This document shows, piece after piece, positions 49,477 through 58,907 of a stretch of 64,000 nt of DNA (the first letter of the stretch is position 1; the number at the start of each line of letters is the position of its first letter). The stretch spans positions 1 to 64,000 of the forward strand of contig BDSY01000022.1 of the NCBI GenBank assembly GCA_002897895.1, in the 5' to 3' direction. The position numbers were made by a program, and so were the translations under genes. Origin of the DNA: a bacterium BMS3Abin06 (GTDB lineage Bacteria; Nitrospirota; Thermodesulfovibrionia; UBA6902). The notes beneath the pieces are model-generated. The model did no database searches. It was not told the DNA's origin and saw only the letters and a program-made list of their open reading frames with translations.

Positions 49477-50751
49477 ATGATAAATATCTCAAAGAAAATT
49501 CTAAAAAGTAAGACAGTTACAGATTTTTACATAGTATTAGCAGATAGGGTTTTGTCCCGAGGAATTAATCTTGTCTTATTTCTTCTCATTGCAAGGACAT
49601 TAGGTCCGGAAAAATATGGTATTTATTCTTTAATAACTGTTTCTATTATATTTCTCGTTTCAATTTTTGATTTTGGAGCAGAAAATATTGCAGTACGTTT
49701 TTCGGGGAAGTATCAGGATAAACGAGAAAGCCTATTCGGAATTTACTTGTTAAGTAAGACGGCAATCGCAATACTTTTGTTTGTATTAATCACAATATTT
49801 CCTCAATTAATTATAAAACTTATTCATAAACCGGATGTACAAAAATACTTATTTATAATCTTAATCGGATTTGTTATAGACGGTTACCGGTTTCTTATGG
49901 CTATTTATTACCAGTCTTTAGAGAAATTTATTATAATGGCATTAATAAATATTGCCTCTTTTTTGTTACGGCTGACAGCTATATTCAGCTTGTTGCAGCT
50001 ATCAATTAATGATGTTAAAACTATTGCACTATTTTTCTCCCTTAGCGGTTTACCGGTTGTTTTCTTTTTCTTTAAAAAATATTTCAGTTTTTTTCGGGCG
50101 CTTATGTCATCAAAAATTGATCGGTCAATGATGGTGGAAATATTAGATTACGGGAAATGGATTGTTTTAGCAGCATTACCTATAAGTCTTATGATGAGGC
50201 TGGATTTCTATATGGTAACTAGTTTTGCAACATTTGAAGAAATGGGACTTTATAATTCTGCGGTTCAACTTGTCTCTTTTTTTGCTTATATTCCCGGTGT
50301 TTTTGGAACAGTATTCTTGCCAAAGGCTTCAAAATATAAGGATTTTGCCAGAATGCAACTATTTGTAAAAAAAATTATTAAAATCGGCATACCAATTACT
50401 ATTTTAATCCTTGGAGTAATCCCTTTCTCTGAATATTTGATACCTTTTATCCTGGGAGAAAAATTCGTTGAATCTATCCCGTTTTTTCAAGTGCTTTTAT
50501 GTGGATTTCTATTTTCGCTCTGGACTACAATGTTCGGGACTGTTTTTTACTCGTTAGGCAAGTCCAAGTATATGACCTTGGGTGCCTATATGCAACTGTT
50601 TGTCTTCATATGCAGTGCCCTGATTCTGACACCTTCTTTTGGGATAACTGGTATTGCCTGGAGTAAGGTACTGGCAAGGGCATCATTTTTGATCCTTGTT
50701 GTCTATATTCTGTTTTTTAATATTTATCATTCTTATTCGCAAAAAATATAG
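49477..50751 (+). CDS. Polysaccharide flippase (Wzx/MATE-like)
   Basis: RTLGPEKYGIYSLITVSIIFLVSIFDFGAENIAVRF; multi-TM. Confidence 0.88.
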   Translation: MINISKKILKSKTVTDFYIVLADRVLSRGINLVLFLLIARTLGPEKYGIYSLITVSIIFLVSIFDFGAENIAVRFSGKYQDKRESLFGIYLLSKTAIAILLFVLITIFPQLIIKLIHKPDVQKYLFIILIGFVIDGYRFLMAIYYQSLEKFIIMALINIASFLLRLTAIFSLLQLSINDVKTIALFFSLSGLPVVFFFFKKYFSFFRALMSSKIDRSMMVEILDYGKWIVLAALPISLMMRLDFYMVTSFATFEEMGLYNSAVQLVSFFAYIPGVFGTVFLPKASKYKDFARMQLFVKKIIKIGIPITILILGVIPFSEYLIPFILGEKFVESIPFFQVLLCGFLFSLWTTMFGTVFYSLGKSKYMTLGAYMQLFVFICSALILTPSFGITGIAWSKVLARASFLILVVYILFFNIYHSYSQKI

Positions 50752-50773
50752 AACATTTATTGTGGATATAATT

Positions 50774-51517
50774 ATGACATCGACGTGCAGAAAGACGATT
50801 GAAAGAACATTTCATAGTTTTTTTAAGTATGTTTCATGTGATGAAAAATTCCGTTTCATTGTGCATATAGATGTATTGAATCCTCGATATTTACCTGATC
50901 TAATGGACTTTTTAAAGAAAACGTCAGAGTCTTATGGAGTGGATATTATTCATAAAGTAAACAGTAATCCGTCGGCCAACTACTATGAAGCTCATTCAAG
51001 AGCAGTAGGTTATCTTTTCAGTTGTATTGAGTCACTACATTATTTCCACTTGGAAGATGACTGGATATTTTTGAAAAAGATAGACCTTAATCCACTAATT
51101 GTGTTAATGAAAAAATATCCATATATTGATCATATTCGCTTTAGCAAGAAGAATATCCCGGAGAGAAGCTGGTTGTATCACATTTCCGATGTCGTATCTG
51201 AAGAATTTTTGATACCAAATAAAGAAGTTATCATTGATGATATTACGCTGGTTGAGTTGCCATTATGGTCATTTAATCCTCACTTGGGAAGGACTTCAGT
51301 TGTTAAACATTTTACCGATCTGCCTATCCGGGAGAACCCTGAAAAATATATTTGCCATAAGTACTCTCATTTCGCGGAGAATGGCAAAATTTACATGTAT
51401 GGCAGAATTGGTGACGGTGCGTCTGTCAGAGACATAGGCAGAAACAGGCTCAGACAGAAGATTCGGAAATTAAAATATATACTCAAAGGTGGAAAATACG
51501 CAGAATATATCTTTTAG
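50774..51517 (+). CDS. Putative GT-A-like glycosyltransferase
   Basis: HFHLEDDWIFL DxD-like motif; likely ATG at 50774 (listed ORF begins 50696). Confidence 0.6.
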   Translation: MTSTCRKTIERTFHSFFKYVSCDEKFRFIVHIDVLNPRYLPDLMDFLKKTSESYGVDIIHKVNSNPSANYYEAHSRAVGYLFSCIESLHYFHLEDDWIFLKKIDLNPLIVLMKKYPYIDHIRFSKKNIPERSWLYHISDVVSEEFLIPNKEVIIDDITLVELPLWSFNPHLGRTSVVKHFTDLPIRENPEKYICHKYSHFAENGKIYMYGRIGDGASVRDIGRNRLRQKIRKLKYILKGGKYAEYIF

Positions 51518-51656
51518 AAATCTGGTACTGATCTTATATGCCAGATTAGTTTATTAAATGAAAAAGATTTGGTTGTAATCACGCATTGACGTCTCATTCA
51601 ATGTTTACTTGTCTGAAAAATGAGTGGGATATTTAGACCCTTGGGAGGGAGTTATT

Positions 51657-52787
51657 ATGAAAATATGTTTCATTAATTTCGGTTTTTACCCGCAGAGTAG
51701 CCTGGCTGCTTTCTATGAATATACCCAGAGTTTGTCGAAAGTTGGTAACAACGTTACCGTATATTGTCGTGAAGAAGGTACGGATATATCGGAAATGAGG
51801 GGAAACATAACCGTAAAGGCATTGTGCCCCAACATTCACCTGACAAAGTATGCACGCTTGATTTTCTTATCTAAGCTAGTATTTTCCCTTAGAAAAGAGA
51901 AATATGACATAGTACACATATTTTGGGGGATGGGAGTATTCATTCTGCCGCTTCTTGTCGGCAGGAAACATACGAAATGGGTGCTTGACATTCGAAATTG
52001 TGATATACACGGTGGAATCAAAGGTATGTTCAGGGACAAGATGGCAGTATATGAATCTTATTTTTTTGATTCCGTGGCTGTATTAAGTGAGCTTCTCCGG
52101 CGAAGATTGTTTGGAGACAGATATTTGAAGTCGATGGTTATTTTCCCGATAGGAGTGAATCTGGAAAGGTTTAAATTTTATAAAAAAGATGAAAGTATTT
52201 TAAAGAAACTTGGCATTGGTAGTGAGGAGAGGGTACTGGTATACAGTGGAAAGCTGTCGCCTTCCAGAAAACTGGAAACAGTTCTACATGGTTTCCAGAG
52301 GGCGTCGAGGGATATAAAGAACATGATATTACTCATAGTTGGCGGCTCTGAGGATGACGTGACCCGACTCAAAAATATCGCAAAGCGGCTTTCCATTGAT
52401 GATAAGGTTATTTTTACAGGACTTGTTTCTTACAGGGATGTCCCAAAATATTTAAGTGTTGCCGATGCAGGCATTGCATATGTACCCAAAACTGAAGTGT
52501 ATGACGTACAAGTACCGCTCAAGACCATAGAATATCTGGCATGTTCCTTGCCATCTGTTGTAAGTAATACAAGCGGTAATAAAGAATGTGTTGTGAACGG
52601 ACATAACGGGCTTTTGTGCAGTGATAATCCCGAGTCTCTTGGAAAAGCGATAGTTAAACTCCTGAATGATGCGGATTTGTACAACAGCATAAAAAACAAT
52701 GCCCGAAAAAGCATAGCTCAATATGACTGGGGAATTATCGTCAGGGATCAATTGATTCCTTTATATCAGAAATTGACCAGTGAATAA
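51657..52787 (+). CDS. Glycosyltransferase family 4
   Basis: VLVYSGKLSPSRKLETVLHGF; PLKTIEYLACSLPSVVSNTSGNKE. Confidence 0.92.
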   Translation: MKICFINFGFYPQSSLAAFYEYTQSLSKVGNNVTVYCREEGTDISEMRGNITVKALCPNIHLTKYARLIFLSKLVFSLRKEKYDIVHIFWGMGVFILPLLVGRKHTKWVLDIRNCDIHGGIKGMFRDKMAVYESYFFDSVAVLSELLRRRLFGDRYLKSMVIFPIGVNLERFKFYKKDESILKKLGIGSEERVLVYSGKLSPSRKLETVLHGFQRASRDIKNMILLIVGGSEDDVTRLKNIAKRLSIDDKVIFTGLVSYRDVPKYLSVADAGIAYVPKTEVYDVQVPLKTIEYLACSLPSVVSNTSGNKECVVNGHNGLLCSDNPESLGKAIVKLLNDADLYNSIKNNARKSIAQYDWGIIVRDQLIPLYQKLTSE

Positions 52788-53002
52788 TTCCTCAAATACT
52801 AATATGCATTTCTATAGTAAAATAATTGCTATTATAGCAGTAGAATTGTAAAATAAATTTATAAAACGTAAACTGTGGCGTTACCTTACATTTTATCATC
52901 AGCGAGTTATTTATTCTCTTGTTGGCTCATGAATATCTTATCCGAATAAAGAGGTACAGACTACTCCCTCGTATGTTCATGGAAAATTATTAATGGAGGA
53001 AA

Positions 53003-54247
53003 GTGATGAATAATAAAATTATCATATTCGGTGGCGATGGTTTTTGCGGCTGGCCAACGGCATTGTATTTGTCCATGCATGGTTATGATGTTACGATTGT
53101 AGATAATCTCAGCAGAAGGGATATAGATAATGAACTGGAAGCTTATTCATTGACCCCCATTCAACCAATGGGTACAAGACTCAAGACTTGGAAGGAAAAG
53201 ACCGGAAAGAGCATCAAATTCTTTAACTTCGATATAGCTATCAATTATTATCGGCTCTCTCGTTTATTAAAGGAGATGGAGCCTTTGGCAGTTGTACATT
53301 TTGCTGAACAGCGGGCTGCACCATATTCAATGAAATCATCATATCATAAAAGATATACTGTTTCGAACAACATCAATGCTACGCATAATATTCTTTGTGC
53401 GATAGTCGAGTCAGGACTTGATACTAATCTTATTCATCTCGGTACAATGGGAGTTTATGGTTACGGAACAGCAGGCATGAAAATACCGGAAGGTTACTTA
53501 AAGGTTGATGTTGATGTTGATGGAAAGAAGGTATCTTTGGAAATCCTGTACCCGGCAAATCCGGGAAGTGTCTATCACATGACAAAGACTCAGGATGCGC
53601 TCATGTTTCATTATTACAATAAAAATGACTTTTTGAGAATTACTGATCTTCATCAGGGTATTGTTTGGGGAACGAGTACCGATGAAACGCTCGTTGACGA
53701 ACGATTAATTAATCGGTTTGACTATGATGGTGATTACGGGACGGTTCTAAACCGATTTCTGATGCAAGCTGCTATCGGCCATCCATTGACGGTGCATGAT
53801 ACCGGCGGACAAACACGTGCATTCATACATATTCGCGATACCGTAAAATGTATTCGTCTTGCCATTGATAACCCTCCGGCCAAGGGAGATCGTGTGAAGA
53901 TATTTAATCAGGCTACAGAAACGCATACCGTCAAGTGGCTTGCAGAGAAAGTGTCTGAAATGACAGGGGCAGAGATCGTCTATTTGAAGAATCCGAGGAT
54001 AGAGGCCAATCAAAATGAACTTCAGGTTTCCAATGAGAAATTTCTGGGCTTAGGTCTTAATCCAATTACTCTGAGTGATGGTTTAATGGATGAGGTGATA
54101 ACCATTGCAGATAAGTATAAGGACAGATGTGATATATCAAAAATACTGTGCCGTTCCAAGTGGCGTAAAGATATTCAAATAGATGAGGAGGAGGAAGTTA
54201 CACAAACGACGGTATTTTATGAACATGTTCCTCGCAGAATGAAATAA
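53003..54247 (+). CDS. UDP-sulfoquinovose synthase-like SDR (SQD1/SqdB family)
   Basis: GGDGFCGWPTALYLS, HFAEQRAAPYSM, LGTMGVYG, GHPLTVHDTGGQTRAFIHIRDTVKCI, IFNQATE. Confidence 0.85.
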   Translation: MMNNKIIIFGGDGFCGWPTALYLSMHGYDVTIVDNLSRRDIDNELEAYSLTPIQPMGTRLKTWKEKTGKSIKFFNFDIAINYYRLSRLLKEMEPLAVVHFAEQRAAPYSMKSSYHKRYTVSNNINATHNILCAIVESGLDTNLIHLGTMGVYGYGTAGMKIPEGYLKVDVDVDGKKVSLEILYPANPGSVYHMTKTQDALMFHYYNKNDFLRITDLHQGIVWGTSTDETLVDERLINRFDYDGDYGTVLNRFLMQAAIGHPLTVHDTGGQTRAFIHIRDTVKCIRLAIDNPPAKGDRVKIFNQATETHTVKWLAEKVSEMTGAEIVYLKNPRIEANQNELQVSNEKFLGLGLNPITLSDGLMDEVITIADKYKDRCDISKILCRSKWRKDIQIDEEEEVTQTTVFYEHVPRRMK

Positions 54248-54330
54248 AAGATAATACTTCAGCAATATGTCTTTGCGAGGGCTGATTTCTGATAGCTGAA
54301 CGCTTACAATAAAAGGAGTTTAATGATACA

Positions 54331-55338
54331 ATGTCCGAAATGAAGACCGATGGTAAAAACAGATGGTTAATAAGTGGTGGATGTGGATTTATAGGAATCA
54401 GTTTGCTTGCCTACCTGCTCGAAAAAAAACAGAATATTCAAATTAGGGTCCTCGACAACTTGACTGTTGGAACTAAAGATGATCTTTTGGAGGTAACGTC
54501 TTTCTCGGAAACAGACCTTGCAGCAATAAGTGGAAGCCCTAAGGGTGTGGAACTGGTAGTTGGAGATATCAGGGATTATAAAACCTGCTTGAAATGTTGT
54601 GATGGAATAGATATTATCGTGCATCTTGCAGCAAATACCGGAGTAGCACCGTCAGTTGAGAATCCGCGCTTGGACATGGAAAGTAATGTTGTTGGAATTT
54701 TTAATCTCATCGAGGCTGCTCGAACTAATAAAGTTGGACGGTTTGTATTTGCATCTTCCGGAGCAGCGGTCGGGGAAGTCGTCCCCCCAATCCATGAGGA
54801 AAAGACTCCCAGGCCTGTTTCACCGTATGGTGCAAGTAAGCTTGCCGGTGAGGCTTATTGCTCGGCATACAGCCGTACGTTTGGCATAAAGACCGTTTCA
54901 TTACGATTTGGAAATGTTTATGGGCCTCGATCAAAGCATAAGAGCAGTGTTGTCGCGAAGTTTATTAAACAGGCACTTGCAGGCAAAACACTTGAGATAT
55001 ATGGAGACGGGAGTCAAACGAGAGATTATATTTATATCGATGATTTAATTCAAGCGATAATTCTTTCTACGCAGACTGCTGTTGGAGGCGAAGTTTTTCA
55101 GATTGCAACGTATAAAGAGACGACCGTAAATGAGATTACGCACAAGATTAAGGCCTTAATAGAGAGTGACACGGGCAAGACTGTCAATATAATTTACGGA
55201 AAACCTCGACTGGGTGATGTAAGGCGAAATTACTCTGATATTTCAAAGGCTAAGCAAATTCTTGGATTTGTACCAAAGCATGATTTGACCGCTGGATTGA
55301 AAAATACCCTTGAATATTTTATGAGAATCGAGCGATAG
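54331..55338 (+). CDS. NAD-dependent epimerase/dehydratase (UDP-glucose 4-epimerase-like)
   Basis: SGGCGFIGISL, VHLAANTGV, SPYGASKLAGE. Confidence 0.93.
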   Translation: MSEMKTDGKNRWLISGGCGFIGISLLAYLLEKKQNIQIRVLDNLTVGTKDDLLEVTSFSETDLAAISGSPKGVELVVGDIRDYKTCLKCCDGIDIIVHLAANTGVAPSVENPRLDMESNVVGIFNLIEAARTNKVGRFVFASSGAAVGEVVPPIHEEKTPRPVSPYGASKLAGEAYCSAYSRTFGIKTVSLRFGNVYGPRSKHKSSVVAKFIKQALAGKTLEIYGDGSQTRDYIYIDDLIQAIILSTQTAVGGEVFQIATYKETTVNEITHKIKALIESDTGKTVNIIYGKPRLGDVRRNYSDISKAKQILGFVPKHDLTAGLKNTLEYFMRIER

Positions 55339-55960
55339 AATTAATAGTTGCTATTTAACAGTAGCAACTCAACTTAAGCATTCAATTATTTTTTCAAAAT
55401 ATCGTCAATAGATAATATCGACACGTGATTTACTATTCCTTTTCAAAAAAGTTTAATATTAGGAAGTCACTTGATCTATATACGCATTCTAACTGATTTT
55501 CAATAAAAGGAAATTAAGATGAAGATCATAGCGAAATCAAGAGAGTTAACCGCATGGATAGCTAATAGATAATTTATGGTTTGATTTGTATAGTTATTGT
55601 TCAGGTAGGCGACAGTTGCTTGTGATGAATAAATATGACCTTATTTATTCAGGAATGGATATATCCTGCCCTTACATAACGGAAAATTTTACACACGAAA
55701 GAATTTTCAAGTGACCATAAAATAAAGATGATTTTACTAATATGTAGTGATGATGATACTATAAATATTATTAATTTTTATGGTTATGCACTTCATTGAA
55801 ATAACTACATTATTTTGCGGGCTTTTCCAATAATTGAGCACAATATTTTTGGGAACTTTTTTGAATTTCAGGCAAATGTACAGCCATATTATTTATAGTG
55901 TCGTTCTGTTATCGGCAGAAAAGAATATTCCTGAAGTGTTTTCTATACCTTAAACAAATT

Positions 55961-57241
55961 ATGAAGATTCTACTCATTAATAACTTCTACTACAATCGTG
56001 GCGGTGACTGCACCTACCTTTTTTCCCTAAAAAATCTTTTAAAGGAAAATGGCCATAAAGTAAGTATATTTTCAATGCAGCATCCTAAAAACTTTGAATC
56101 TGATTGCTCTAAATATTTTGTAAGTTATATAAACTATGATGAAGAGGTGAAATCGAAATCTCTTTCTTCAGGGCTTAAGGTAGCCAAAAGAACTATTTAT
56201 TCAACAGAGGCGAGAAATAAAATTGAGGAACTTATCAAAGCTGAGAAGCCTGATATAGCCCACATTCAAAATATCCATCACCATATAACCCCGTCCATAT
56301 TTGGTATATTGAAAAAATACAATATTCCCATCATTTGGACATTGCATGATTATACAATTGTTTGCCCGAACACATCTTTTTTATCTCACGGCAAAGTATG
56401 CGAGAAGTGCAAAAGAAGGAAATACTTCTGGCCTCTCATTGTAAGATGCAAGAAAAATTCATTTGCAGCAAGCACAATGGCTGCGCTTGAAACAACAATA
56501 CATGTGGTTTTTGGATTCAATAAATTAGTAGATTTTTTTATTGCTCCAAGCAACTTTTTAAAAGAAAAACTTATGGAGTATGGGGTAAATGAAGAAAAAA
56601 TAATTCGTTTGAATAATTTTACCTGTTTCGTCGATCTTTCAAATGAAAAACCGAATATAGAGAATTATTTCATGTATCTCGGAAGGTTGTCGGAAGAGAA
56701 AGGAATAAAGACTCTAATCGACGCGGCAATGAAGGTTCTTTTAAATGGGGATAATGATACCGGGAGGTTTAACGATTATAAGCTAAAGATAGTAGGCGAT
56801 GGCCCTTTAAAGGAGGAAATGATTTCGTATGTGAAATTAAAAGGCGCTGAAAATAATATTGAATTTTTGGGGCACAAAAGCCATGAAGAAGCAATGAATA
56901 TCTTAAAGGGCAGTAAATTCCTTGTCATCCCATCTCAATGGTATGAAAACTTCCCTTATACTGTGCTTGAATCATTTACACTGGGAAAACCTGTGATTGC
57001 TTCAAGAATAGGCGGCATTCCGGAGCTTGTTAAAAATTGGGAGACGGGATTACTCGTTGATCCGGGCAACTCTGAACTCTTATCTTTAAAAATAAGCTTC
57101 CTGCTGAAGCATCCTGAAAAAGCTGAGGCTATAGGAAAAAATGCCGGGGAATTTATGTCCGGTGAAATTAATTCGGAAAATCATTATTTGAAACTGATGG
57201 AAGTTTACAGACAGGCGCTTGGAATGAATTCTTCCAAATAA
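55961..57241 (+). CDS. Glycosyltransferase family 4 (tandem copy A)
   Basis: MKILLINNFYYNRGGDCTYLFSLKNLL; GRLSEEKGIKTLIDA; internal ATG at 55961. Confidence 0.92.
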   Translation: MKILLINNFYYNRGGDCTYLFSLKNLLKENGHKVSIFSMQHPKNFESDCSKYFVSYINYDEEVKSKSLSSGLKVAKRTIYSTEARNKIEELIKAEKPDIAHIQNIHHHITPSIFGILKKYNIPIIWTLHDYTIVCPNTSFLSHGKVCEKCKRRKYFWPLIVRCKKNSFAASTMAALETTIHVVFGFNKLVDFFIAPSNFLKEKLMEYGVNEEKIIRLNNFTCFVDLSNEKPNIENYFMYLGRLSEEKGIKTLIDAAMKVLLNGDNDTGRFNDYKLKIVGDGPLKEEMISYVKLKGAENNIEFLGHKSHEEAMNILKGSKFLVIPSQWYENFPYTVLESFTLGKPVIASRIGGIPELVKNWETGLLVDPGNSELLSLKISFLLKHPEKAEAIGKNAGEFMSGEINSENHYLKLMEVYRQALGMNSSK

Positions 57242-57271
57242 AATGCCTGTTGATTAAAAAAACGCTGTTAA

Positions 57272-57356
57272 CTTGTTAGTAACTGTTTACGGTTATCAGT
57301 TGACAGTGTACAGTTGTTTAAAAAAACCGTGAACCGGTAACCGTGAACTGTGAACG
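57272..57356. repeat. Heptad-periodic repeat between tandem glycosyltransferases
   Basis: ttatcag ttgacag tgtacag ttg; ccgtgaa ccggtaa ccgtgaa ctgtgaa. Confidence 0.85.
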
Positions 57357-57381
57357 TTTGTACTAATTAATTAAAATTAAT

Positions 57382-58608
57382 ATGAGAATCTTACTGGTTA
57401 ACAATTTTTATTATTATCGGGGAGGTGACTGTACGTATCTTTTCTCGCTAAAAAAGCTTTTGGAAGAGAAAGGACATGAGGTTAGTGTTTTTGCGATGCA
57501 TCATCCCCAGAACCTTGAGTCCGAGTATTCGAAATATTTCGTAAGTTATATAAATTATGATGAAGAAGTTAGAAATATAAACATTGTTTCCGGTTTTAAG
57601 GTATTAAACAGGACGATATACTCACGGGAAGCAAGAATAAAAGTAGAAAAACTTATTGAAATTGAAAAGCCTGATATAGCCCACATTCAGAATATTCATC
57701 ACCATATAACCCCATCAATATTCTATGTCTTAAAAAAACATAATATTCCTATTTTATGGACCCTTCACGATTACACACTTATTTGCCCGAATACATCATT
57801 CCTGTCTCACGGCAGGATATGTGAAAAGTGTAAAAATAATAAATATTTCAGGCCTTCTATTGAACGGTGCAAGAAAGATTCTTTTGGCGCCAGCACCATG
57901 GCTGCCCTTGAGACCACAATGCACAGGATAATGAGACTGACAGACATAGTGGATATTTTTATCGCTCCAAGTGAATTTTCAAGGAGAAAATTTCTTGAAT
58001 ACGGGTTTCCCGCAAATAAATTAGTTCGTCTCGATTTATTTACTGATATTGAATTGCCGGATAAAACAAAAGAATCTGATTATTATATATATGCCGGCAG
58101 GATGGCGCCGGAAAAAGGAATAAAGACTCTTATTGATGCTGCTGTTAAGATTGACTCATGTAAACTTAAAATTGTCGGCAGTGGTCCATTACTGCGAGAT
58201 ATGAAGGCGTATGCTTCTTCAAAAGACAAAAATAATGTAATAGAATTTTTAGGACATAAGGATCGTGAAGAGTTGATCAATCTTTATAAAAACTGCAAAT
58301 TTATAGTAGTTCCATCTGAGTGGTATGAGACATCGGGACTGATTATCTTTGAGGCGTTTGCCTGTGGTAAGCCTGTTGTTGGTTCAAGGATTGGCGGGAT
58401 CCCTGAGCTTGTAAAAGATACGGAAAGGGGTCTGATTTTTGAGCCCGGAGATGTTGAAGATTTGAGCGCTGCAATTAAATATTTGTTAAATAATCCTGAC
58501 TTGGTTGATGAGATGGGACAGAATGCCAAAAAGTTTCTTGAAGATGAAATGGGACCTGAAAAGCATTATGAGAAGTTGATGGAGATATATAATCAGGTTC
58601 TCTCGTAA
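57382..58608 (+). CDS. Glycosyltransferase family 4 (tandem copy B)
   Basis: MRILLVNNFYYYRGGDCTYLFSLKKLL; GRMAPEKGIKTLIDA. Confidence 0.92.
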   Translation: MRILLVNNFYYYRGGDCTYLFSLKKLLEEKGHEVSVFAMHHPQNLESEYSKYFVSYINYDEEVRNINIVSGFKVLNRTIYSREARIKVEKLIEIEKPDIAHIQNIHHHITPSIFYVLKKHNIPILWTLHDYTLICPNTSFLSHGRICEKCKNNKYFRPSIERCKKDSFGASTMAALETTMHRIMRLTDIVDIFIAPSEFSRRKFLEYGFPANKLVRLDLFTDIELPDKTKESDYYIYAGRMAPEKGIKTLIDAAVKIDSCKLKIVGSGPLLRDMKAYASSKDKNNVIEFLGHKDREELINLYKNCKFIVVPSEWYETSGLIIFEAFACGKPVVGSRIGGIPELVKDTERGLIFEPGDVEDLSAAIKYLLNNPDLVDEMGQNAKKFLEDEMGPEKHYEKLMEIYNQVLS

Positions 58609-58907
58609 GTAAAATAAAAAACTTCTATCTTAATTTTATAAAATTGAAAAATATTTAGACACTCCGTGAGGTTCTCAATTTTCAAAACTTGTTAATTGCA
58701 AAAAAGACCGAGAAAATGAGAGCTAAAAAATCTTTTCTTATCCTTAATGTTCATAAACATGGCAGGTGAGCTTGCCGCAAAACCTGTACAATGCGATAGC
58801 TACTCGGTAGTAAACACCTCAGGACTCCAAGAAACAAAAAAAGACGAAAATTCAAATCAAGGAATAAATTTTAAAGTTTTCAAGAATTTCAAAAAAGATA
58901 TTATTGA

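Noticed and set aside
58760-58776. Sigma-54-like site TGGCAGGTGAGCTTGC
   Set aside because: GG-to-GC spacing is 11 nt, not the required 10.
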